NCBI RefSeq assembly: GCF_008386635.1 | Contig: NZ_VUOE01000002.1 | Coordinates: 372,001-436,000 of the forward strand | Reading direction: 5' to 3' | DNA length: 64,000 nt | Source of the DNA: Maribacter flavus | GTDB taxonomy: Bacteria; Bacteroidota; Bacteroidia; Flavobacteriales; Flavobacteriaceae | Part shown: piece by piece, positions 52,298 through 62,551 of the stretch | Numbering within the stretch: the stretch's first letter is position 1 | How the letters are laid out: each line of letters opens with the position of its first letter | The notes under the pieces: generated by a model | What the model was told of the DNA's origin: nothing | The model's input: only the letters and a program-made list of their open reading frames with translations | Databases searched by the model: none | Made by a program: the position numbers and the translations under genes

Positions 52298-53620
52298 TTA
52301 GGAATTGTCCTTTTTTGGAGCACTTCCCTTGAACCTGGGCTTTCCGGATTTGTTTTGTTGTTGGTTCCGATTTTTGCTCCGATTTCGGTTTCTATTTCGG
52401 TTCCTGTTTTTATTCTTATTTGGATGCGAATTTTTGTTCGGTTTCTGATGTTTGGGCTTTACGTCCTCTTCGGTCTCTGAATCATCATCTATAAACTGAT
52501 GCTCCGGCATACGGGGAACGGCCTGTTTGATTAGTTTTTCTATATCCCGAAGATAGGGGCGTTCCTCCTTGTCACAAAACGATAATGCAATTCCACTGGC
52601 ATTGGCCCTTCCGGTTCTTCCTATTCTGTGTACGTAGGTTTCGGAAACATTGGGAAGGTCATAATTTATGACCATTGAAAGTTCGTCCACATCAATACCC
52701 CTTGCCGCAATATCGGTAGCAATCAAAACCATTAATTTACCTTCCTTAAAATCCCCCAAGGCCTTTTGTCTTGCAGTTTGGGATTTGTTCCCATGTATGG
52801 CAGCCGATTTGATACCGGCCTGCGATAATTTTTTTACGATTTTATTGGCACCATGCTTTGTCCTTGAAAATACCAATACCGAATCTTTAGGGCGTTCCTG
52901 GAGCAGATGTATCAACAGTTTTGGCTTATTCTTTTTACTCACAAAATAGACACCTTGATCAACCTTTTCAGCTGTGGCCTGTTGAGGTTTGATGGTTACA
53001 CGTTCAAAATCGCCTAACATGGCCCTGGAAAGTTCCACTATATCCTGGGGCATCGTTGCAGAAAAGAATAGCGATTGCCTTTTTGGGGGTAATTTGGCGA
53101 TGATCTTTTTTACATCATGGATGAAACCCATATCCAACATCTGGTCCGCTTCGTCCAATACAACGAACTCAAGATCCTTAAATGTGATATACCCCTGGTT
53201 CATTAAGTCCAATAGCCTACCGGGTGTAGCAACAAGAATGTCCACGCCGCTTTTTAGCGCATTTACTTGTTTACCTTGTTTGACCCCACCAAAAATCACG
53301 GTGTTTTTGAGTCCGGTGTATTTGCCGTAGGCCGTAATGCTTTCCCCAATCTGTATAGCCAATTCCCGTGTTGGGGTCACGATCAAGGCCTTGACCTTTC
53401 TCCGGTTGTCCCGTAGGCTTATACCCTCATAAAGATGATGCAAAATGGGAATACTAAAGGCTGCCGTCTTCCCGGTACCGGTTTGGGCAACTCCTAGTAA
53501 GTCTTTCTTTTTAAGTAAAATGGGAATGGCTTGTTCTTGAATGGGAGTAGGGTGGGTGTACCCTTCTTTTTGTAAGGCCTCCAAAATAGGTTCTGCAAGG
53601 CCAAGTTCTTTAAATGTCAT
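52298..53620 (-). CDS. DEAD-box RNA helicase (RhlE type)
   Basis: 440 aa. Q motif (TPIQEQAIPILL), Walker A AQTGTGKT, PTRELA, TPGRLLDL, DEAD-type VLDEADQML, SATMP, HGNKSQTARQ and HRIGRTGRA. Residues ~1-375 form the core; the last ~60 are very basic with an Arg/Asn-repeat tail (NRNRNRNR). RhlE-like helicases unwind short RNA duplexes in ribosome assembly or mRNA decay. Confidence 0.95.
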   Translation of the reverse strand: MTFKELGLAEPILEALQKEGYTHPTPIQEQAIPILLKKKDLLGVAQTGTGKTAAFSIPILHHLYEGISLRDNRRKVKALIVTPTRELAIQIGESITAYGKYTGLKNTVIFGGVKQGKQVNALKSGVDILVATPGRLLDLMNQGYITFKDLEFVVLDEADQMLDMGFIHDVKKIIAKLPPKRQSLFFSATMPQDIVELSRAMLGDFERVTIKPQQATAEKVDQGVYFVSKKNKPKLLIHLLQERPKDSVLVFSRTKHGANKIVKKLSQAGIKSAAIHGNKSQTARQKALGDFKEGKLMVLIATDIAARGIDVDELSMVINYDLPNVSETYVHRIGRTGRANASGIALSFCDKEERPYLRDIEKLIKQAVPRMPEHQFIDDDSETEEDVKPKHQKPNKNSHPNKNKNRNRNRNRNRSKNRNQQQNKSGKPRFKGSAPKKDNS

Positions 53621-53671
53621 TTATTTTAAATAAGTGGCAAAGGTAGGGTTATTTGTGTTAGTGTGATGGCT

Positions 53672-53812
53672 GGTTGTTCGTTATTGGTTATTCGTTGTTG
53701 GTTGCTTGTTGATTGATGTTGGTTTGGGGGATTCAAACAATTTAATTTAAATTCTGAACTTTAACTTGAGTTTGAACTTGCGGTTGGACTTTGTACTCCG
53801 AACTTAAACTTC
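53672..53812. repeat. Low-complexity intergenic mosaic
   Basis: Read on the minus strand it contains CAACCAACAACGAATAACC, CAAGTTCAAACTCAAGTTAA and CAAGTCCAACCGCAAGTTCA. These are the same words as at 8607-8848 (forward strand). No gene is present. Confidence 0.65.
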
Positions 53813-53815
53813 CCT

Positions 53816-55369
53816 TCAAAGCCCCACAACGGCTGCTTCGGCGCAACGTTCCCCGTCCATGGCCGCTGAAACGATCCCCCCTGCAAAACCACCGCCCTCT
53901 CCACATGGAAATAGACCCTTTATTTGAACATGTTCCAAGGTTTTGGTTCTTGGAATGGTGACCGGGGAAGAAGTTCTGGATTCAACACCCACGATATTTG
54001 CCTCTGCGGTATAATAGCCATGCATTTTTTCACCGAAGGCCTTGAACCCCGTTCGTAGGCGACTCCCAATGAGTTTGGGTAGTAGTGAATGCAAGGGGGC
54101 CGATTTCAAACCAGGCTGGTAGGAAGTTGGGTTTAAGTCGGCGGAAAGCCGACCTTCTACGAAATCCGTTAATCGTTGTGCAGGAGCTGTTTGCGACCTT
54201 CCTCCTGAAGTAAAAGCTAAACGCTCCAAATCTTTTTGATACTCAAGTCCTTTTAATGCCCCCAAGTGTTCGTACTTGGGAATGTCCTCGTCCACATTTA
54301 TTTCCACCACAATGCCCGAATTCGCAAAGAGGTTGTTACGTTTGGAGGGGGACATTCCATTCACCACAACTTCACCCGGGGCGGTTGCAGCCGGTACTAT
54401 GAAGCCACCGGGACACATACAGAATGAATACACTCCACGGCCTTTCACCTGTTCCACCAAACTGTAGGAAGCAGCTGGTAACAACTCATTTCTTTGACCG
54501 GAACAGTGGTATTGAATACTGTCGATGATTTCTTGGGGATGTTCCACCCGTACACCCATCGCATAGCTCTTAGCCTCCAAAGCAACTTTCTTTTTGTGGA
54601 GTAGTTCAAAAATATCTCGAGCCGAATGCCCGGTGGCCAGTATGACCCGTTCCACCGTTACTTCACTTTCGTTTTGTAATACGATGGACTTTAATCTGTT
54701 GTCCTCAATGTTAAAGTCGGTCACCCTAGTATTAAAATGTACTTCACCACCATATTTCAGAATAGCTTCCCGCATGTTCTGCACGATTTTGGGCAATTTG
54801 TTCGTACCGATATGCGGATGGGCATCAATGAGGATATCTTCCTTCGCACCGTGATGGACTAGACTTTCGAATATACGTCTTACATCGCCGCGTTTTAAGC
54901 TACGGGTGTAGAGCTTTCCGTCCGAATAGGTCCCCGCTCCACCTTCACCAAAGCAGTAATTGGAATCCTCACCTACGATATGTTCCTGATTAATGGCCTT
55001 AAGGTCACGCCTGCGGTCCTGTACATTTTTACCACGTTCAAAAACAATCGGCTTATACCCAAGTTCAAGACATCTCAAGCCCGCCCACATTCCTGCGGGA
55101 CCAAATCCTATGATGTGAATAGGCTTGGCCTTTGAAACATCTTTATACTCAAATGTATATTCGGTTTTATCCAAGGTTTCACCCTTGGTATATACCGCCA
55201 ACTTATAATTAAAGTAGATGGTGGGCTTACGGGCGTCAATGGATTTTCGAAGGACCTTAAAGGTAAATTCACCGGTGGATATCCCCAAGTGGCGGGCTAT
55301 TTTTAGTTCCAGTATATTTTCATCCCCAGCCTCCTCCAAACTAACCCGCAACTGAATGTTTCTCATCAT
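53816..55369 (-). CDS. FAD-dependent oxidoreductase of unknown substrate
   Basis: 517 aa. N-terminal ~100-residue domain, then GFGPAGMWAGLRCLELGYKP (dinucleotide motif at ~92), the CFGEGGAGTYSDGKL segment, ATGHSARDIFELL and a C-terminal PCGEGGGFAGGIVSAAMDG. This architecture is that of conserved FAD oxidoreductases often annotated as NAD(FAD)-utilising dehydrogenases. Role unknown. Two adjacent ATGs at 55369 and 55366. Confidence 0.85.
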   Translation of the reverse strand: MMRNIQLRVSLEEAGDENILELKIARHLGISTGEFTFKVLRKSIDARKPTIYFNYKLAVYTKGETLDKTEYTFEYKDVSKAKPIHIIGFGPAGMWAGLRCLELGYKPIVFERGKNVQDRRRDLKAINQEHIVGEDSNYCFGEGGAGTYSDGKLYTRSLKRGDVRRIFESLVHHGAKEDILIDAHPHIGTNKLPKIVQNMREAILKYGGEVHFNTRVTDFNIEDNRLKSIVLQNESEVTVERVILATGHSARDIFELLHKKKVALEAKSYAMGVRVEHPQEIIDSIQYHCSGQRNELLPAASYSLVEQVKGRGVYSFCMCPGGFIVPAATAPGEVVVNGMSPSKRNNLFANSGIVVEINVDEDIPKYEHLGALKGLEYQKDLERLAFTSGGRSQTAPAQRLTDFVEGRLSADLNPTSYQPGLKSAPLHSLLPKLIGSRLRTGFKAFGEKMHGYYTAEANIVGVESRTSSPVTIPRTKTLEHVQIKGLFPCGEGGGFAGGIVSAAMDGERCAEAAVVGL

Positions 55370-55400
55370 GATGGTAAAATTACTTTAAAGAAACGGATAC

Positions 55401-56270
55401 TTAAAGTGGGCCAAACTCCTTTTTATAGGCCGATGGTGTTCTACGGGTGATGGCCTTAAATTGCTTGTTGAAATTGGAAAGGGTTTGGAAACCGCTTGAA
55501 TAACAGGCCTGGGAAGCGTTCATTTTTTCTTCCAGAAGCAACTTGCATGCATGCCCAATCCGTATTTCGCTTACAAATTCTGAAAAGGTCTTGTTGGCGT
55601 GGACCTTAAAATAACGGCTGAACGATGTAGGGGTCATATTGGTGAGCTCGGCCAATTCCTCCAATCCTATCTTACTTCTGAAATTTTGCATTACGTAGGC
55701 ATATACAATGTTCATGCGCTCTGTATCCCCTTGTTTTAGGGAATTGATATATCCAGGACTGGCAAGAACTTCCAAGTCATCGGTCTGGCTTAATAAGTGC
55801 AAAATTTCCAAGAGGCCAACCACTTTCTCCAATCCCTCCTGATGTACTAGGTTTTGCATCAGCGTTTTGATTTTTTCGGCCGTCACACCCGTAACTAATA
55901 GACCTCTGAGACTTCTTTTGAGCAGATGTTTTAGTTTTAGGCCTTCCTCTTTCTGCAACAGGTTTTCACCCAATATATTTTGATTGAAATAAACCACGAT
56001 ACCCTTTGAGAAATTTTCTTTTGTGGTTTTTCCTATTTCAATATCGCTCCGCCAAAGATGGGGCAGATTAGGTCCCGTAAACGTAATTTCCCCTTCCTTG
56101 TAGGGTCTAATGCTATCTCCAATAAACTGAGTGCCCCTTCCTTTTAATACCATGAACAATTGATACTCTGGATGGAAATGCCAATTTGGGTCGAAGATGG
56201 GCTGTTTTAGAGCCTTGGTAACCAAGGCATGGGACTTAGGTATCGGGGATTTTTCTAAGGCTAATTTCAA
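55401..56270 (-). CDS. AraC family transcriptional regulator
   Basis: 289 aa. The start is a TTG; no ATG occurs upstream, and the next in-frame ATG would cut the cupin (HFHPEYQLFMVLKGRGTQFI). Two HTH motifs at the C-terminus: IGLEELAELTNMTPTSFSRYF and NASQACYSSGFQTLSNFNKQF. Divergent from the sugar-oxidation operon by 174 bases, so it may regulate it; ligand unknown. Confidence 0.88.
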   Translation of the reverse strand: MKLALEKSPIPKSHALVTKALKQPIFDPNWHFHPEYQLFMVLKGRGTQFIGDSIRPYKEGEITFTGPNLPHLWRSDIEIGKTTKENFSKGIVVYFNQNILGENLLQKEEGLKLKHLLKRSLRGLLVTGVTAEKIKTLMQNLVHQEGLEKVVGLLEILHLLSQTDDLEVLASPGYINSLKQGDTERMNIVYAYVMQNFRSKIGLEELAELTNMTPTSFSRYFKVHANKTFSEFVSEIRIGHACKLLLEEKMNASQACYSSGFQTLSNFNKQFKAITRRTPSAYKKEFGPL

Positions 56271-56444
56271 TATTTGGAATTTTAAAAAATCAATGATATG
56301 CTAAGAATAAAACACTTATTTGCCTTTAAATTTAACAATTTAATCGGATATATGACAAAATACAGTCAGGATAGGATAAATCACAGGGATTTTTATTGTC
56401 AAATTATAATTAAAATTGGTACTTAAATCAACATCTGTCATTTT

Positions 56445-59400
56445 ATGAAGACTTTTTATAGGATATCTGCAGTCGTTTTTAGTGCACTCCTTCTATTTTC
56501 AGGCTGTAAGTCGGAACAAAAAAATGAAACCACTTGGAAAGATGATGTTCCTCGCCGCATTGAACTTCTGTTCTTAGGGCACTCCATTGAGCACCACAAT
56601 TCTGGGGAGTACTTTCCCATATTGGCCACGGCCTTAACAAAGGACGGCATAAACATTACGTATACGGAGGATGTGGATGACCTAAATCCAGAAAAACTTT
56701 CGTTGTATGACGGACTTATAGTCTACGCCAATCACGAAGAAATAACGGACGCGCAGGAAAAAGCCTTATTGGATTATGTTCGTGAAGGCCACGCCTTTAT
56801 TCCTATTCATTCGGCCAGTTTTTGTTTTAAAAATTCACCAGAATACATAGATTTGGTAGGGGCGCAGTTCATGAGTCACGAGACCAGTACCTTCACGGCT
56901 GAAGTTGTAGATAAGGAGCATCCGATCACAAAGGATTTAAAACCTTTTGAAACATGGGACGAAACCTACGTACATGATAAAATTGCAGATGATATTCACG
57001 TTTTAATGGAACGTGTGGAGGGTGACCATAGGGAGCCATGGACCTGGGTTAAGAATTATGGGGAAGGAAAAGTGTTCTACACGGCATACGGACACGATGA
57101 GCGCACTTGGAACAACCCTGGTTTCCAAAATTTGGTCAAGGAGGGAATTCTTTGGGCCGTTCCAGAAAAGGCAAAAGAGAATTGGTTGGCTTTCACTACC
57201 GATATTCCTACCTTGAAATATGAGGATAGGGATAATATTCCTAATTACGAGCAAAGGGATCCCGCCCCAAAGTATCAATTACCTTTATCCCCCGAACAAT
57301 CCCAGAAGTTCATTCAGGTGCCGGCAGGCTTTGAAGTCCAATTATTTGCGTCTGAACCGGATATCATAAATCCTATCGCGATGAACTGGGATGAAAAAGG
57401 CCGTCTTTGGGTGATTGAAACGGTGGATTATCCCAATACCGTGAGAAATGATGATAGTATAGGTGATGATAAAGTAAAAATTTTAGAAGATACCGATGGT
57501 GATGGCAAGGCCGATAAGGTGACTGTATTTGCGGATAAATTGAATATCCCTACCAGTTTTGCTTTTTACGATGGCGGTATCGTAGTCTCCCAAGCACCGG
57601 AATTCATCTTTTTAAAGGATACGGACGGTGATGACAAGGCAGACGTTCGGGAGACCCTGATTGAAGGCTGGGGTACCTTTGACACGCATGCAGGTCCTTC
57701 CAATTTGCAATATGGTATAGATAATCAACTATATGGTGTAGTTGGCTACTCCGGATTTGAGGGCCAGATTTTTGGAGAGGATTTTAAGTTTAACCAAAAC
57801 GTATACCGGTTCAATCCTAAGAAAAGCACCTTTGAAGTAGTGACTAACACCTCCAATAATACATGGGGATTGGGATTGACAGAGGATAATTCAATCTTCG
57901 CATCTACGGCAAACAACACGCACAGCGTTTTTGTAGGTATACCCAATGCCAATTTCACCCATGTAAAAGGAATTGGAACGGATGGAAGTGCCAAAATAGA
58001 CGGTCACTATGAGATGCAACCTATTACACCAAATTACAGACAAGTTGATGTTTTTGGTGGCTTTACGGCCGCTGCAGGACATCATTTCTATACCGCTAGG
58101 GCTTACCCGGAAAAGTATTGGAACAAGATTGCATTTGTCTGCGAGCCTACAGGTGGTTTGGTCCACCAAGCAAGAATCGTAAAGGATGGCGCAGGATATG
58201 TAGAGGAAGATGCCGGTAATCTTTTTGCGTCAGCCGATGAATGGTCTTCCCCAGTGGAAGCCAAAGTGGGTCCGGATGGTGTAGTCTGGGTCGCGGACTG
58301 GTATAATTTTATCGTACAGCACAATCCCACCCCAAATAAGGATAGGGGCGGATATGATGCAGAAAACGGGGATGGAAATGCCTATGTGAATCCCTTACGT
58401 GATAAGTCCCACGGCAGGATTTATAGAATAGTTCCAAAATATGACTATTCCTACGAACCCATAACACTGTCTAAGGATGATCCGGATAAATTGGTAGATG
58501 CCTTGAGCAACGACAATCAATTTTGGAGATTGACCGCTCAACGTCTTTTGGTGGAACGAGGAGAAACCGATGTTTTAAATGACCTGTATAAATTGGCGAA
58601 TACAAAAGAGGTTGACAGCGAAGGCTTGAATAATGCCGCGTTACATGCACTTTGGACGATTGATGGCCTGGGTGCTTTGGAATCGGACAGTAATGCCCTT
58701 GGAGTGGTGAAAGGAGCACTGTACCATAAGGCTGCAGGCGTTCGCAAAGCGGCCATCCAGTTATTGCCCCGAAATGACGATTCTGACGATGCCTTGTTCA
58801 AGGCGAATACCCTCAACGATCGTGATCCGAATGTACAACTGGAGGCACTGCTTTATTTTTCAGAAAGGCCCTCCTCACAAAAGATAGGTTCTTTGCTCTA
58901 TGATTTGGGTAAGAACGAAGCTGTTTTAAACGACGAGTGGATGTTCAAAGGAATATATGCTGCATCCGCTAAACACAGTGATGGGTTTTTAAACGCCTTT
59001 AAACAGCAAAACCCTAATTACAAAATGCCTCAGGCAACTACCAATGATATGGCGGCCATGGGATACAATGATGCGGATTGGGAGAGTATGGAATTACCAC
59101 AGTATATAGAGGACGCAGGATTGGATATAGACGGAGTTATCTGGTTTAGGAAGGAAATCTCTTTACCTTCATCGGCCTCGGATAAAGTAGGTACAATTTC
59201 CTTAGGACCCGTTGATGATTCTGATGTAACATATATCAATGGAATCGAAGTTGGAAGCATGGCGGCCAGCTATAAATCCATGCGAAGATATGATATTCCA
59301 AAAGGTGTTCTAAGAGCAGGGAAAAATGTAATTACCGTACGTGTTGATGATACGGGGGGTGAAGGCGGAATTTATGGTAGAAGTTGGTCCATGAACATCA

Positions 59401-59951
59401 GGGTGGGTGAGGAAAGATACTCATTGGCCGGACCATGGAAGTATAAAGTGGAAAAGAATTATACTGATAAAATTGCAAAAACATATACAGAAGCGGATTT
59501 TGCCGTACTGCTTATAAAGAATTATGGCAATGAAGATGGTGTCTCTTCTGATATGACTGATGAAGATTTTTCCAATGCGAAAAAGATCGTTATAAAAACA
59601 ATAACGAACGAGATGAAATATGATGTTACCAAGTTTGAAGTGAAAGCTGGAGAACAGGTAGAATTGATATTGGAAAACCCTGATTTTATGCAGCATAACC
59701 TCATTATTACCAAGCCTGGTAAAAAGGAAGCGGTAGGTGCCGCGGCGGATAAAATGGCAGCGGACCCAGATGCGGCGGAACTCTTTTATATTCCTCAGAC
59801 TGATGATGTATTATTTGCAACTCCGTTATTAAACCCGAACGACAGCTATTCATTGAAATTCACGGCACCAACAACCCCCGGTGAATACCCATTTATATGT
59901 ACCTTCCCTGGTCACTGGAGAATTATGCAAGGGGTAATGGTCGTAAAATAA
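56445..59951 (+). CDS. Multi-domain lipoprotein: ThuA, PVC-type dehydrogenase propeller, jelly-roll, cupredoxin
   Basis: 1168 aa. Lipobox LLLFSGC (Cys21). ThuA domain ~35-245. PVC-type membrane-bound dehydrogenase propeller ~285-680, with two EF-hand-like loops (DTDGDGKADK ~349; DTDGDDKAD ~393). Helical HEAT-like repeats ~690-830. A galactose-binding-like jelly-roll ~890-1010. C-terminal azurin/plastocyanin domain with copper ligands His1084, Cys1152, His1157 and Met1161 (C-x4-H-x3-M). No CxxCH haem motif, which often ends this family. Probably oxidises a sugar and passes electrons to copper. Leads an operon with an isomerase/epimerase and a Gfo/Idh/MocA protein. Confidence 0.9.
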   Translation: MKTFYRISAVVFSALLLFSGCKSEQKNETTWKDDVPRRIELLFLGHSIEHHNSGEYFPILATALTKDGINITYTEDVDDLNPEKLSLYDGLIVYANHEEITDAQEKALLDYVREGHAFIPIHSASFCFKNSPEYIDLVGAQFMSHETSTFTAEVVDKEHPITKDLKPFETWDETYVHDKIADDIHVLMERVEGDHREPWTWVKNYGEGKVFYTAYGHDERTWNNPGFQNLVKEGILWAVPEKAKENWLAFTTDIPTLKYEDRDNIPNYEQRDPAPKYQLPLSPEQSQKFIQVPAGFEVQLFASEPDIINPIAMNWDEKGRLWVIETVDYPNTVRNDDSIGDDKVKILEDTDGDGKADKVTVFADKLNIPTSFAFYDGGIVVSQAPEFIFLKDTDGDDKADVRETLIEGWGTFDTHAGPSNLQYGIDNQLYGVVGYSGFEGQIFGEDFKFNQNVYRFNPKKSTFEVVTNTSNNTWGLGLTEDNSIFASTANNTHSVFVGIPNANFTHVKGIGTDGSAKIDGHYEMQPITPNYRQVDVFGGFTAAAGHHFYTARAYPEKYWNKIAFVCEPTGGLVHQARIVKDGAGYVEEDAGNLFASADEWSSPVEAKVGPDGVVWVADWYNFIVQHNPTPNKDRGGYDAENGDGNAYVNPLRDKSHGRIYRIVPKYDYSYEPITLSKDDPDKLVDALSNDNQFWRLTAQRLLVERGETDVLNDLYKLANTKEVDSEGLNNAALHALWTIDGLGALESDSNALGVVKGALYHKAAGVRKAAIQLLPRNDDSDDALFKANTLNDRDPNVQLEALLYFSERPSSQKIGSLLYDLGKNEAVLNDEWMFKGIYAASAKHSDGFLNAFKQQNPNYKMPQATTNDMAAMGYNDADWESMELPQYIEDAGLDIDGVIWFRKEISLPSSASDKVGTISLGPVDDSDVTYINGIEVGSMAASYKSMRRYDIPKGVLRAGKNVITVRVDDTGGEGGIYGRSWSMNIRVGEERYSLAGPWKYKVEKNYTDKIAKTYTEADFAVLLIKNYGNEDGVSSDMTDEDFSNAKKIVIKTITNEMKYDVTKFEVKAGEQVELILENPDFMQHNLIITKPGKKEAVGAAADKMAADPDAAELFYIPQTDDVLFATPLLNPNDSYSLKFTAPTTPGEYPFICTFPGHWRIMQGVMVVK

Positions 59952-59975
59952 TATCCAAAATTTAGGAAGAGAATC

Positions 59976-60833
59976 ATGAAGAACAAGATAAATTTTGGTG
60001 TAAGCACTTGGCTTTGGCAATCGCCCTTTACAACGGAAACAATAAAGCTTTTTCCAAAAATCAAGGCCATGGGTTTTGACGTTGTGGAAATTCCCGTAGA
60101 AGACCCGACTTTAATTGATGTTAAAGTTGTAAAGGATGCATTGGATGTCCATGGACTACAACCAACGATTTGTATTGTTTTTGGCGATGATAAGGATTTG
60201 ACCTCTCAAGACGAGACTTTACACAAAAATTGTTTTGAACATGCGGAAAAATGTTTTTCCCTAGCTTCCGCGCTTGGTGCAAATTTTGTCGCCGGACCGC
60301 TCTATGCCGCTGTGGGAAAGGCACGTTTGGCACCCGAGGATGTTAAGAAGAAGGAATGGAAGAGGTCCGTTAAGAACTTAAGGGTACTGTCAGATATTGC
60401 CGCGGTATACGGTTTGGATATTGCATTGGAGCCCTTGAATAGGTTTGAATCTGATTTGATCAATACGACTTCGGATGTAGTCAGATTATTGGATGAAATC
60501 GAAAAGGATAACATGAAAATTATTCTGGACGGATTTCACATGACCATAGAAGAACAGGATATTCGTAAAGCCATTAATTTGGCCGGTGATAGATTGATTC
60601 ATGTTCAGGTTTCGGAAAACCACCGGGGGATTCCCGGTACGGGTTTGACACCTTGGGCCGAATTTGCAAAAGGATTACAGGACGTGAATTATTCTGGGGC
60701 CATAGTAATTGAAAGCTTCACTCCAGAAATTCCCGAATTGGCCGCAGCCGTAAATATTTGGAAAAAGCTGGCGAACGACCAAGATGAGTTTGCAAAAAAA
60801 GGTTTGAAATTTTTAAAGAATACGTTTAAGTAA
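59976..60833 (+). CDS. Sugar phosphate isomerase/epimerase family protein (TIM barrel)
   Basis: 285 aa. Xylose-isomerase-like TIM barrel. Strand 1 has NFGVSTWLWQSP; metal-ligand-like Glu in IALEPLNRFE and ILDGFHMTIEE; HVQVSENHRG near the end. Likely isomerises or epimerises a keto-sugar made by the neighbouring oxidoreductase. No signal peptide. 24 bases after the multi-domain gene and 11 bases before the Gfo/Idh gene. Confidence 0.88.
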   Translation: MKNKINFGVSTWLWQSPFTTETIKLFPKIKAMGFDVVEIPVEDPTLIDVKVVKDALDVHGLQPTICIVFGDDKDLTSQDETLHKNCFEHAEKCFSLASALGANFVAGPLYAAVGKARLAPEDVKKKEWKRSVKNLRVLSDIAAVYGLDIALEPLNRFESDLINTTSDVVRLLDEIEKDNMKIILDGFHMTIEEQDIRKAINLAGDRLIHVQVSENHRGIPGTGLTPWAEFAKGLQDVNYSGAIVIESFTPEIPELAAAVNIWKKLANDQDEFAKKGLKFLKNTFK

Positions 60834-60844
60834 AATTGAAAAAT

Positions 60845-61972
60845 ATGAGTACAAAGAAAGTGAACGTAGCCATTATCGGTTTAGGTTTTGGTGCAGAATT
60901 TATTCCCATATATCAAAAGCATCCCAATGCGAATTTAGTGGCTCTCTGCCAACGAAACGAGGCCAAGTTGAACGATTTGGCGGACGCCTTCGGCATCGAC
61001 AAAAGATATACCTCATATGAGGAGCTGCTGAAAGATCCGGAAATTGATGCCGTGCATATCAATACACCCATACCCAATCATGGGGAGCAATCGATTAAGG
61101 CCTTAAAAGCCGGCAAGCATGTGGCCTGTACGGTACCCATGGCCACCACGGTTGAGGAATGCGAAGAAATCGTAAAATTGACACAAGCAACTGGACTTAC
61201 CTACATGATGATGGAAACGGTGGTCTATGCCCGGGAATTCTTATATATGAAAGAACTTTATGAAAATGGGGAGTTGGGCAAGGTTCAATTTTTAAAGGCA
61301 AGTCACCAACAGGATATGGATGGATGGCCTAATTACTGGCCTGGATTGCCACCTATGCATTATGCAACGCATTGTGTGGGACCTGTATTGGCGTTGACCC
61401 AAGGTGAGGCTGAATATGTTTCCTGCTTCGGCTCTGGTACTATAAGGGAGGAATTGATCAAAGAATACAATTCGCCCTATGCCGTGGAAACCACCCATAT
61501 TAAATTCAAGGATTCCGATTTAAGTGCACAAGTGTATCGGTCGTTATTCGATGTAGCTAGGCAGTATCGGGAAAGTTTTGAAGTCTATGGTTCCAAAAAA
61601 TCTGTGGAATGGCCCTTGATAGAGGGAAAACCCTTGGTCGTGCATACCGCAAAAAAACCGGAACCAGAAATTCCGGAAGAGGTTGAAAGTCCGGATTATG
61701 CCAAGCTATTGCCCAAGGAAATCCAACATTTTACCACCCAAGGAGTTTACGATTCCGAGGAGAATGAACATCTATCCTTTACCCAAGGCGCAGGCCACGG
61801 GGGGTCACATCCGCATTTGGTGCATGAATTTGTCGAGGCTCTGATTCAAGATAGGTCGCCCTATCCAAATGCCAAGCAATCGGCCAATATCACATGTGTC
61901 GGTATTTTGGCACATGAGTCGGCAAAACAGGGCGGGGCGCTAATCAAATTACCGGAGTTTACATTTTCTTAA
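60845..61972 (+). CDS. Gfo/Idh/MocA family oxidoreductase
   Basis: 375 aa from ATG 60845; the upstream TTG frame would add only three residues. NAD(P)-binding GLGFGAEFIPIY, EKP-like KHVACTVPMA (Lys and Cys in place of EKP) and YMMMETVVYAREF. C-terminal alpha/beta domain with PHLVHEFVEALIQDRSPYP. Works on sugars or inositols using NAD(P). Third gene of the sugar-oxidation operon. Confidence 0.9.
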   Translation: MSTKKVNVAIIGLGFGAEFIPIYQKHPNANLVALCQRNEAKLNDLADAFGIDKRYTSYEELLKDPEIDAVHINTPIPNHGEQSIKALKAGKHVACTVPMATTVEECEEIVKLTQATGLTYMMMETVVYAREFLYMKELYENGELGKVQFLKASHQQDMDGWPNYWPGLPPMHYATHCVGPVLALTQGEAEYVSCFGSGTIREELIKEYNSPYAVETTHIKFKDSDLSAQVYRSLFDVARQYRESFEVYGSKKSVEWPLIEGKPLVVHTAKKPEPEIPEEVESPDYAKLLPKEIQHFTTQGVYDSEENEHLSFTQGAGHGGSHPHLVHEFVEALIQDRSPYPNAKQSANITCVGILAHESAKQGGALIKLPEFTFS

Positions 61973-62119
61973 CAATTAGTTATAATTCCTATGGTTTTTG
62001 GAATCTTAAGAAAATTGTAAAGTTTACAATCCATCATGGAAAATCTACAATTGGGTATTTCTTTTTATAAATTGCGGTATCGTTCATGGAAATTTGAACA
62101 GCAAATTAATGTTTACCCA

Positions 62120-62539
62120 ATGAAATGTCTTATTACCATCATCTGTATTTTTTGGTTGAGCTTAGGGATGGCGCAAACCGCCACCATGGGCACCATAGAA
62201 CTGGAAATTACTGGGATGGAAAACGACGAAGGGCAGATGTTGGTGGGACTTTACAATTCTGAGGAGGGTTGGTTGCTAAAGCCATTTAAGGGCGCTTTCG
62301 GAAAAATAGCTAATGGGGTCACCACAGTTATTTTTAGGGATATTCCAGAAGGGGTTTATGCCATTTCCGTGTTTCACGACAAGGACAACGACGGAAAGCT
62401 AAACCGGCTTTTTGGACTGCCTACTGAACGTTTTGGAGCTTCCAACAACGCACCTTCAAGATTTGGTCCCCCAAGATGGCGGGACGCAAAATTTCAGCTA
62501 TTGGGCGGAACATTGAAACATTCAATTCAAATTCACTAA
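62120..62539 (+). CDS. DUF2141 domain secreted protein
   Basis: 139 aa from ATG 62120 (MKCLITIICIFWLSLGMAQ); the longer frame has no signal peptide ahead of it. DUF2141 core: LEITGMENDEGQMLVGLYNSEE, IFRDIPEGVYAISVFHDKDNDGKL and GLPTERFGASNNAP. Function unknown. First of a likely operon with the TPR-like protein and the histidine kinase (gaps of 12 and 9 bases). Confidence 0.88.
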   Translation: MKCLITIICIFWLSLGMAQTATMGTIELEITGMENDEGQMLVGLYNSEEGWLLKPFKGAFGKIANGVTTVIFRDIPEGVYAISVFHDKDNDGKLNRLFGLPTERFGASNNAPSRFGPPRWRDAKFQLLGGTLKHSIQIH

Positions 62540-62551
62540 AAGCTGTTCAAA

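Noticed and set aside
52298-52500. Arg/Asn repeat region as a separate repeat element
   Set aside because: It is the coding sequence of the basic tail of the DEAD-box helicase.
57300-58500. Haem-binding CxxCH in the PVC-type protein
   Set aside because: No CxxCH occurs anywhere in the frame; the C-terminal cysteine is in a cupredoxin C-x4-H-x3-M site.
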